From Bacteroidales bacterium (GTDB lineage Bacteria > Bacteroidota > Bacteroidia > Bacteroidales > Paludibacteraceae), in assembly GCA_900767385.1 (NCBI GenBank), contig CAAFYY010000005.1, positions 1 to 7,249 of the forward strand: 7,249 nt of DNA, in the 5' to 3' direction. Of this stretch, positions 1 through 3,680 are shown piece by piece. Position numbers and translations under genes: made by a program. Numbering within the stretch: position 1 is the first letter of the stretch; every line of letters begins with the position of its first letter. The notes under the pieces are model-generated. The model did not search any database, was not told the DNA's origin, and was given only the letters and a program-made list of their open reading frames with translations.

Positions 1-81
1 ACGAAAAGGATAAAACTGAGATTAAAAGGAATGAGCCCGGCACAATACCGAGCTCACTACTATAGAGAATTTAATAATTAA
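1..81 (+). CDS. IS3-family transposase (OrfB), C-terminal 26 residues only
   Basis: The frame is open from the first base and stops with TAA at 79-81. The visible peptide begins TKRIKLRLKGMSPAQYR. This matches the tail of IS3/IS150-type DDE transposases, where a basic R-I-K-x-x-L-K-G stretch is followed by M-S-P-x-Q-Y-R after the catalytic rve domain. The catalytic residues are outside the window. The stop lies 12 bp before the terminal inverted repeat, the usual spacing for this family. The protein would cut and rejoin the ends of its own element. Whether the full transposase is intact cannot be judged here. The family call rests on a short but characteristic motif and is supported by the adjacent IS terminus. 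Confidence 0.8.
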   Translation, partial: TKRIKLRLKGMSPAQYRAHYYREFNN

Positions 82-93
82 CGTTTAATTTAA

Positions 94-118
94 CGTCCAA
101 CTTTTTGGGGTCACTTCA
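94..118 (+). repeat. Terminal inverted repeat (right end) of the IS3-family element
   Basis: A 25-base terminus with core CCAACTTTTTGGGGTCA ends in TTCA. Its complement starts TGAAGTGACCCC, the usual IS3-type tip. The matching left repeat is outside the window, so the inverted pairing is assumed. Bases 111-118 also serve as the last coding bases and stop codon of the opposing minus-strand gene. Confidence 0.75.
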
Positions 119-425
119 CTGGGGCGATATAAGGTGCGGCATAGCTCAGATAGCGCATGGCCACGTAGTTTGTGTCACCCTTTGGGGTGATGGTCATGCC
201 CCAGTCGGTGCCGCTCTCGTAGACGATGCGTTCCACCTTGATGGTGTCGTGCGGCTGCAAAGAGCCTGTCTTCAAAGAATGGGTGGTGGGACGTTGGCGC
301 AGATTGACATTGGCATCAGCCTGATAGAGTGCAGGGAAAACGATAATCTCTGCGTCTTGCCCTTGCATCGGACAGGCAAGACACAGCAACAAAATAATTG
401 TCAGAAGAAACGTTTTCTTCTTCAT
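111..425 (-). CDS. Small exported SH3-like protein, 3' end rewritten by an IS
   Basis: The 104-residue product begins with a clear signal sequence: MKKK, a hydrophobic stretch TFLLTIILLLCLAC at residues 5-18, then a polar region. Cleavage could follow QG at residues 21-22. Cys18 in LCLAC is an imperfect lipobox, so a lipoprotein is possible. Residues 37-95 fit a bacterial SH3-like fold: VNLRQRP near the start, a central GTDW at 72-75, and NYVAMRYL at 86-93, where these domains usually close. Such domains often bind cell-wall peptides or serve as targeting modules in envelope proteins; the ligand here is unknown. The gene faces the IS element. Its final codons GTG AAG TGA (Val, Lys, stop) lie inside the IS terminus, so the native C-terminus after Pro102 has been replaced. 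The domain itself looks whole, but any further domain would be lost. A good promoter lies upstream at 536-566. Confidence 0.72.
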   Translation of the reverse strand: MKKKTFLLTIILLLCLACPMQGQDAEIIVFPALYQADANVNLRQRPTTHSLKTGSLQPHDTIKVERIVYESGTDWGMTITPKGDTNYVAMRYLSYAAPYIAPVK

Positions 426-535
426 CTTTTTTTGTCGTGTTCAAAGAATAGTAGAAACTTACAAACGCAAACTGAAGAAATGACGGTTGGCAGCAGTGTT
501 CCCGACATTCACTCTGTTAGGATAATTTACGGATG

Positions 536-566
536 CAAAAATACTAAAAGTTTTGAAAATCACCAA
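536..566 (-). promoter_or_regulatory. Bacteroidetes-type promoter for the SH3-like gene
   Basis: On the minus strand a -33 element TTG (complement of 564-566) is followed after exactly 20 bases by TATTTTTG (complement of 536-543), a full match to the TAnnTTTG -7 box. Transcription would start a few bases below 536, giving a leader of about 105 nt before the ATG at 425. The same TTG-N20-TAnnTTTG layout recurs at 3518-3548. Confidence 0.65.
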
Positions 567-690
567 TTATAATCACTGTTTTTCAAAAAACACAAGCATT
601 TCTTGAATGGAATCGGACTGCGAAAAGGAAGGTCTGACTAAAGGGAAAAGAATTTCACATGAAAACAAATCTTAATTGAACAAAAAGCCG

Positions 691-698
691 TACCTTTG
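691..698 (+). promoter_or_regulatory. -7 box TACCTTTG of the CoA-transferase promoter
   Basis: TACCTTTG matches the Bacteroidetes TAnnTTTG element. It would give a short leader of about 45 nt that becomes A-rich just before the ATG at 748, typical of well-translated genes in this phylum. No TTG lies at the expected distance of about 20 bases upstream; the nearest is at 676-678, only 12 bases away. The -33 half is therefore weak or replaced by an activator site. Confidence 0.6.
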
Positions 699-747
699 CA
701 CGTTGAATCGTACCCTCGAACAAACAAACTAAATACACAATAAAACA

Positions 748-2229
748 ATGAATTACAAAGTAATGACTGCTGCTGAGGCAGCGGCCTTCGTAAACAATGG
801 CGACATTGTAGCATTCAGCGGCTTCACTCCTGCTGGCTGCCCAAAGGAAGTGCCAACAGCTATCGCTGCTCGTGCCGAAGCAGAGCACGCTGCTGGTCGT
901 GAATTCAAAATTGGTATGTACACTGGTGCCAGCACTGGCGACTCATTGGACGGCGCTCTCGCCCGCGCCAACGCTATCTTGTTCCGCACCCCTTACCAGT
1001 CAAACAAAGACCTCCGCACACGCCTCAACGCACAAGAAGCACATTACTTCGACATGCACCTCTCACACCTCGCTCAAGAGTTGCGCTATGGTTTCATGCC
1101 AAAACCAAAATTCGTGATCGTTGAAGCTGCCGACCTCACCGACGACGGCGAGATCGTTCCAACATCTGGCGTGGGCATCCTCCCAACAGCTTGCCGCTTG
1201 GCCGACTACGTAATCGTTGAGCTCAACGCTGCTCACCCAAAAGAGCTCCGTGGCATGCACGACTGCTATGAGCCACAGGATCCTCCTTGCCGCGAGGCTA
1301 TCCCAGTGTACAAACCATCCGACCGCTGCGGTTTGCCTTACGTAAAGGTTGACCCTAAGAAGATCATCGGCGTAGTCAACACCAACCGTCCTAACGAGGT
1401 AGGCAAGTTCTCACCAGTTGACGAGGTGACCAAGAAGATCGGCGAAAACGTAGCCAACTTCCTCGCTGCTGAAATCAAGGCTGGTCGCATCCCTGCCTCC
1501 TTCCTCCCAATCCAATCTGGCGTAGGCAACATCGCCAACGCAGTGCTTGGCTCACTCGGCGAGAACCCAGACATCCCACCTTTCGAGATGTACACCGAGG
1601 TGATTCAAGACGCCGTTATCGGCTTGATGAAAGAGGGCGCTTGTAAGTTCGCTTCTGGCTGCTCACTCACCGTGTCACAACCTGTCTTGGAGGATATCTA
1701 CAGCAACCTCGACTTCTTCAAAGAGCGCGTCGTTCTCCGTCCACAAGAGATCTCCAACAACCCTGAGGTGGCTCGCCGTCTCGGCCTCATCACCATCAAC
1801 ACAGCTCTCGAGGCTGACATCTTCGGCAACGTGAACTCAACACACGTTGTGGGCACTAAGATGATGAACGGTATCGGCGGTTCTTGCGACTTCACACGCA
1901 ACGCCTATATCTCAATCTTCACCACCCCAAGTACCGCAAAAGGTGGCGCTATCTCAGCTATCGTTCCTTATGTTTCACACATCGACCAATCAGAACATAG
2001 CGTGAAGGTGCTCATCACCGAACACGGTGTTGCCGACCTCCGCGGCAAGTCTCCTATCCAACGCGCTGAATGCATCATCGAGAACTGCGTCGATCCAGAG
2101 TATCGTCCTTTGCTCCGCAAATACCTCGCCGGCGCTCCTAAGATGCATACCCCACTCAACATCGACACTTGCTTCAACATGCACAAAGCATTCAACGCAA
2201 CTGGCGATATGCGCAAAGCAGAATTCTAA
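748..2229 (+). CDS. Acetyl-CoA hydrolase/transferase family, succinate:acetate CoA-transferase type
   Basis: This cytosolic enzyme of 493 residues is about full length for the family. It would move coenzyme A between carboxylic acids, most likely succinyl-CoA and acetate (or propionyl-CoA and succinate), linking acetate production to the succinate/propionate branch of fermentation and saving the thioester bond. The N-terminal half carries the CoA-transferase fold with SGFTPAGCPKEVP at residues 24-36. QSGVGNIANAVL precedes EMYTEVIQD, where Glu284 is the likely catalytic glutamate that carries the CoA thioester. NGIGGSCDF at 374-382 supplies the glycine-rich oxyanion loop. TEHGVADLRGKSP from residue 424 is the conserved C-terminal domain motif. 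Codons are strongly C-ending (CTC, ATC, AAC, TTC), suggesting high expression. The ATG at 748 follows an A-rich leader; the in-frame Met at residue 6 is a less likely start. The gene is monocistronic, with a promoter at 691-698 and a terminator at 2253-2285. The exact acid pair cannot be read from sequence. Confidence 0.93.
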   Translation: MNYKVMTAAEAAAFVNNGDIVAFSGFTPAGCPKEVPTAIAARAEAEHAAGREFKIGMYTGASTGDSLDGALARANAILFRTPYQSNKDLRTRLNAQEAHYFDMHLSHLAQELRYGFMPKPKFVIVEAADLTDDGEIVPTSGVGILPTACRLADYVIVELNAAHPKELRGMHDCYEPQDPPCREAIPVYKPSDRCGLPYVKVDPKKIIGVVNTNRPNEVGKFSPVDEVTKKIGENVANFLAAEIKAGRIPASFLPIQSGVGNIANAVLGSLGENPDIPPFEMYTEVIQDAVIGLMKEGACKFASGCSLTVSQPVLEDIYSNLDFFKERVVLRPQEISNNPEVARRLGLITINTALEADIFGNVNSTHVVGTKMMNGIGGSCDFTRNAYISIFTTPSTAKGGAISAIVPYVSHIDQSEHSVKVLITEHGVADLRGKSPIQRAECIIENCVDPEYRPLLRKYLAGAPKMHTPLNIDTCFNMHKAFNATGDMRKAEF

Positions 2230-2252
2230 TTTTAGAATCAATAAATACAATA

Positions 2253-2285
2253 GCCTCGTTCTTGAAAAAGGACGGGGCTTTTTTT
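2253..2285 (+). terminator. Intrinsic terminator of the CoA-transferase gene (copy 1)
   Basis: A 9-bp stem, GCCTCGTTC (2253-2261) with GGACGGGGC (2270-2278), includes two G-T pairs, closes an 8-base loop and is followed by seven T residues. It lies 23 bp after the stop codon and is the first of three near-identical terminators. Confidence 0.88.
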
Positions 2286-2286
2286 G

Positions 2287-2394
2287 ATGCATACCCCACT
2301 CAATATCGACACTTGCTTCAATATGCCTGCTTTTCAATTTTGCCCAAAGGGGGCATTCAATGCAACTGGCGATATGCGTAAAGCTGAATTCTAA
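2287..2394 (+). pseudogene. Orphan CoA-transferase tail, 35 codons (unit 2)
   Basis: This copy of the last codons of the CoA transferase starts at the internal Met codon of MHTPLNIDTCFN and ends in KAEF plus TAA. Relative to the real gene, HK is replaced by PAFQFCPKG, a net gain of seven residues that keeps the frame. All other differences in the coding part are synonymous. Directly upstream is the T-run of terminator 1 and no promoter is visible, so translation is unlikely. The likeliest reading is a duplicated gene fragment, not a functional small gene. Confidence 0.7.
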
Positions 2395-2419
2395 TCCAAC
2401 TTTAGAATATAGTTCCAGA

Positions 2420-2452
2420 GCCTCGTTCTTGAAAAAGGACGGGGCTTTTTTT
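2420..2452 (+). terminator. Terminator copy 2
   Basis: The 9-bp stem, 8-base loop and seven-T run are identical to copy 1. It lies downstream of the first orphan tail and would act as a back-up stop for read-through from the CoA-transferase gene. Confidence 0.82.
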
Positions 2453-2453
2453 G

Positions 2454-2561
2454 ATGCATACCCCACTCAACATCGACACTTGCTTCAATATGCCTGCTTT
2501 TCATTTTTGCCCAAAGGGGGCATTCAATGCAACTGGCGATATGCGCAAAGCTGAATTCTAA
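2454..2561 (+). pseudogene. Orphan CoA-transferase tail, 35 codons (unit 3)
   Basis: This is the second extra copy of the CoA-transferase tail, with the same in-frame insertion as unit 2 except that CAA (Gln) has become CAT (His), giving PAFHFCPKG. It starts at an internal Met codon and ends KAEF, TAA. It sits between terminators 2 and 3 and has no visible promoter, so it is most likely a silent duplicated fragment. Confidence 0.7.
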
Positions 2562-2586
2562 TCCAACTTTAGAATATCGTTCCAGA

Positions 2587-2619
2587 GCCTCGTTCTTGAA
2601 AAAGGACGGGGCTTTTTTT
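2587..2619 (+). terminator. Terminator copy 3
   Basis: This is the same 9-bp stem, 8-base loop and T7 run as copies 1 and 2. It is the last element of the triplicated block and shields the downstream repeat-protein gene from upstream transcription. Confidence 0.82.
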
Positions 2620-2629
2620 GATTGGATTA

Positions 2630-2683
2630 TTTTCCGGAGGTTCTGGATTTTCCGGAGATTCCGGATTTTCCGAGAATCCCGAA
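2630..2683 (+). repeat. Three tandem 18-bp repeats upstream of the repeat-protein promoter
   Basis: The units are TTTTCCGGAGGTTCTGGA (2630-2647), TTTTCCGGAGATTCCGGA (2648-2665) and TTTTCCGAGAATCCCGAA (2666-2683). The first two differ at two bases; the third is more diverged. Each contains short inverted elements such as TCCGGA. The array ends 8 bp before the -7 box at 2692, so it covers the region where a -33 element or regulator would bind. It could also be read as a hexapeptide repeat (FPEVLD, FPEIPD, FPRIPK) in frame with the downstream gene, but the promoter position argues against translation. Confidence 0.8.
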
Positions 2684-2691
2684 AAAAATCG

Positions 2692-2699
2692 TATCTTTG
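2692..2699 (+). promoter_or_regulatory. -7 box TATCTTTG of the repeat-protein gene
   Basis: A full match to TAnnTTTG lies 27 bp before the ATG at 2727. The short A-rich leader (AAAAAACAATCCCAAACAAC) is typical of Bacteroidetes translation starts. No TTG lies 20 bases upstream; that place is taken by the third 18-bp repeat. Confidence 0.6.
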
Positions 2700-2726
2700 G
2701 CAGCGAAAAAACAATCCCAAACAACA

Positions 2727-3188
2727 ATGACAAAACAACGTATCCTCACATTACTGTTTTTAATCTCTCTCACTATCATGGCATCAGCAAAAGGACATAT
2801 CTACAAAGGCGCCTACGACCGATTCAACGACATCCTCTACACCTGGGACGGCAAGCATCTCTACAAAGGAGCTTACGACCGCTTTAGTGATATCCTCTAT
2901 ACCTGGGACGGCGAACATCTCTACAAAGGCGCCTACGACCGTTTCAGTGATATTCTCTATACCTTCGATGGCGAGCATCTCTACAAAGGAGCCTACGCCC
3001 GTTTCAGCGATATCCTCTACACCTTCGACGGCGAGCATATCTACAAAGGTCCATACGCCCGCTTCAGCGACATTCTCTACACCTTCGACGGCAAACATCT
3101 CTACAAGGGGGCTTACGACCGTTTCAACGACATCCTGCTCACACGAGACACAGCGTTCCCCGCTTTCCTATTCCTGCTGATACTCTAA
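2727..3188 (+). CDS. Exported protein of six 20-residue repeats, function unknown
   Basis: I do not recognise this family. The 153-residue product starts MTKQRILTLLFLISL, a signal peptide with a likely cleavage after ASA at residues 19-21. Residues 24-143 are six direct repeats of consensus HLYKGAYDRFSDILYTFDGE without gaps. Units 1 and 2 have TWDG, units 3-5 TFDG; units 4 and 5 have YARF, the others YDRF; units 1 and 6 have FND, the others FSD. Strand-like ILYT and HLYKG segments flank a DG turn, so I infer a solenoid or propeller of short beta hairpins, reminiscent of other short Tyr/Gly beta repeats. Unit 6 departs into LLTRDT and the chain ends in a hydrophobic FPAFLFLLIL. I chose the ATG at 2727 over the in-frame ATG at 2622 because the -7 box at 2692 and the signal peptide both fit it. 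A terminator follows at 3267. No neighbour suggests a partner. Confidence 0.8.
   Translation: MTKQRILTLLFLISLTIMASAKGHIYKGAYDRFNDILYTWDGKHLYKGAYDRFSDILYTWDGEHLYKGAYDRFSDILYTFDGEHLYKGAYARFSDILYTFDGEHIYKGPYARFSDILYTFDGKHLYKGAYDRFNDILLTRDTAFPAFLFLLIL
2796..3155 (+). repeat. Six tandem 60-bp coding repeats
   Basis: Six units of exactly 60 bp begin at 2796, 2856, 2916, 2976, 3036 and 3096, each encoding one 20-residue repeat. Differences between units are mostly in third codon positions (for example GCC/GCT, CGA/CGC/CGT, TTC/TTT), while the protein pattern is kept. This suggests selection on the protein and an array that is not very recent. The repetition could still allow unit gain or loss between strains. 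Confidence 0.92.
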
Positions 3189-3517
3189 GACAAGCAGCAA
3201 AACAGCGACAACGTTCAAGAGAACCAATATGGTTCCTCACTCGTCAGCGTTTGGTCGCCATTCCATAGCCTCAAAGCACTTTGCTTTGGGGCTTGTTTTG
3301 TTACTTCTCCCCGATCTCCTCACAGTGCTCTGCACATCCACATTTTTATCGAAGTTGAGTCAGAAAAATGACTTTCCGCAAAAAAGTTTCTATGACGAAC
3401 GACTGTTCAAACAAGCGTAGATCCGTCTTCTGGATATTCCCGAAAGGCTCTTACAGACTCCCATTGAATTGAGTGGCTGAGATGTGGAACAATTATTCTG
3501 CTACGCCAGGGCACCCC
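3189..3517. other. Intergenic stretch without a supported gene
   Basis: Apart from the terminator hairpin at 3267-3293, this stretch shows only a weak 5-bp hairpin (3221-3235) and a 7-bp hairpin, GCCAGGG with CCTTGGC, at 3505-3522 that overlaps the -33 region of the next promoter. The open frame 3229-3420 has no promoter, no recognisable motif and runs through the terminator stem, so I do not call it. The composition differs from the flanking genes and may be decayed sequence. Confidence 0.55.
3267..3300 (+). terminator. Strong hairpin terminator after the repeat-protein gene
   Basis: A 12-bp stem with a single T-G pair, AGCCTCAAAGCA (3267-3278) with TGCTTTGGGGCT (3282-3293), closes a 3-base loop CTT and is followed by TGTTTTG. 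The T-tract is interrupted but T-rich. It lies about 80 bp after the stop of the repeat-protein gene. The stem is symmetric enough to work in either direction, although no gene approaches from the right. Confidence 0.72.
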
Positions 3518-3548
3518 TTGGCAGGACGGGAAATATCTTGTACTTTTG
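3518..3548 (+). promoter_or_regulatory. Bacteroidetes-type promoter for the T9SS surface-protein gene
   Basis: TTG at 3518-3520 is followed after exactly 20 bases by TACTTTTG at 3541-3548, a complete TAnnTTTG match with the same spacing as the promoter at 536-566. Transcription would start near 3555, leaving a leader of about 125 nt before the ATG at 3681. Confidence 0.65.
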
Positions 3549-3554
3549 TGCCTC

Positions 3555-3680
3555 GTTTGCGGCAGAGAATTGATGGCAGCTTTTTTCTGCGCTGGACTCG
3601 TAAATGATAGATCCGTATTCCCATACGTGCGGTTCGTATTAAGTGTGCAAACTCATAATACAAACTCTAATCATTCATTT
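3555..3680 (+). promoter_or_regulatory. Structured 5' leader of the T9SS surface-protein gene
   Basis: The inferred leader holds several possible hairpins. GCG-CAGA near 3565 can pair with TCTGCGC near 3590, with one bulged G. CGTAT (3614-3618) pairs with ATACG (3623-3627) around a TCCC loop. GTATTA plus AGT (3636-3644) pairs with ACT and TAATAC (3651-3661), leaving CA at 3654-3655 bulged. The last two hairpins, with GATCC and GGTTC flanking the first, loosely resemble domains 5 and 6 of a group II intron, but the upper stem is too short and the catalytic AGC would be ATC. The last 19 bases before the ATG are A/T-rich and unstructured. Its role is unknown; it may act in translation control or be relic sequence. 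Confidence 0.4.

Larger units (their letters stand above)
1..118 (+). mobile_element. Right end of an IS3-family insertion sequence (partial)
   Basis: This segment holds the 3' end of a transposase frame, a 12-bp spacer and a terminal sequence ending in ...TTCA at base 118. Read inward from the edge, the terminus begins TGAAGTGACCCC, which fits the TG...CA ends of IS3-family elements. The rest of the element lies left of the window, so its left end and target duplication cannot be seen. If a 3-4 bp duplication exists, its right copy would begin at base 119 (CTG or CTGG). The boundary at 118 is inferred from the terminus pattern and is probably accurate to within a base or two. Confidence 0.82.
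426..747. other. Divergent intergenic region
   Basis: These 322 bases separate two divergent genes. They hold the leftward promoter (536-566) and the rightward -7 box (691-698). Bases 567-690 are A/T-rich and contain no frame I can support, no RNA gene I recognise and no strong hairpin. The open frame on the plus strand across 105-572 is the shadow of the SH3-like gene and its leader. Confidence 0.6.
2142..2619 (+). repeat. Tandem triplication of the CoA-transferase 3' end plus terminator
   Basis: Three head-to-tail units occupy 2142-2285, 2286-2452 and 2453-2619 (144, 167 and 167 bp). Each starts at GATGCATACCCCACTCAA, runs through the last codons and the stop of the CoA transferase, and ends in the T-run of a terminator. 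Units 2 and 3 differ from each other at only about four bases. Both differ from unit 1 by an extra 21 bp in the coding part and by a changed 20-30 bp stretch between stop and terminator. The sequence after unit 3 reads TTTTTTTGATTGG, so a 3-bp GAT shared with the unit start could have seeded the duplication. Confidence 0.92.

Noticed and set aside
105..572. 155-codon plus-strand open frame over the left end
   Set aside because: It lies antisense to the SH3-like gene, whose signal peptide, domain pattern and promoter are convincing; the predicted peptide has no recognisable motif.
1990..2466. 158-codon minus-strand frame and related frames over the triplicated block
   Set aside because: They are open only because they are antisense or frame-shifted copies of the CoA-transferase tail and terminators; the peptides are repeat artefacts.
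2142..2619. CRISPR-like array
   Set aside because: The units are long (144-167 bp) with no separate unique spacers and are explained by duplication of a gene tail and terminator.
2622..2726. Upstream in-frame ATG that would lengthen the repeat protein by 35 residues
   Set aside because: The extension is just the 18-bp repeat read as hexapeptides, it would put the signal peptide inside the chain, and the -7 box at 2692 lies within it.
2784..3098. 104-codon antisense frame and a 97-codon alternative plus frame (2887-3180) over the 60-bp repeats
   Set aside because: A 60-bp period is divisible by three, so any frame open in one unit stays open in all; these frames have no signal peptide or promoter.
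2796..3155. CRISPR or non-coding satellite
   Set aside because: Exact 60-bp periodicity without spacers, an uninterrupted frame and mainly synonymous differences show coding repeats.
3229..3420. 63-codon frame downstream of the repeat protein
   Set aside because: It spans the 12-bp terminator hairpin, has no -7 box in front and resembles no protein I know, despite a short hydrophobic stretch.
3426..3640. Remnant of a reverse transcriptase or maturase gene that would support a group II intron
   Set aside because: Translating the plus-strand frames gave only a roughly 70-codon stretch without a start codon and no RT or maturase motif.
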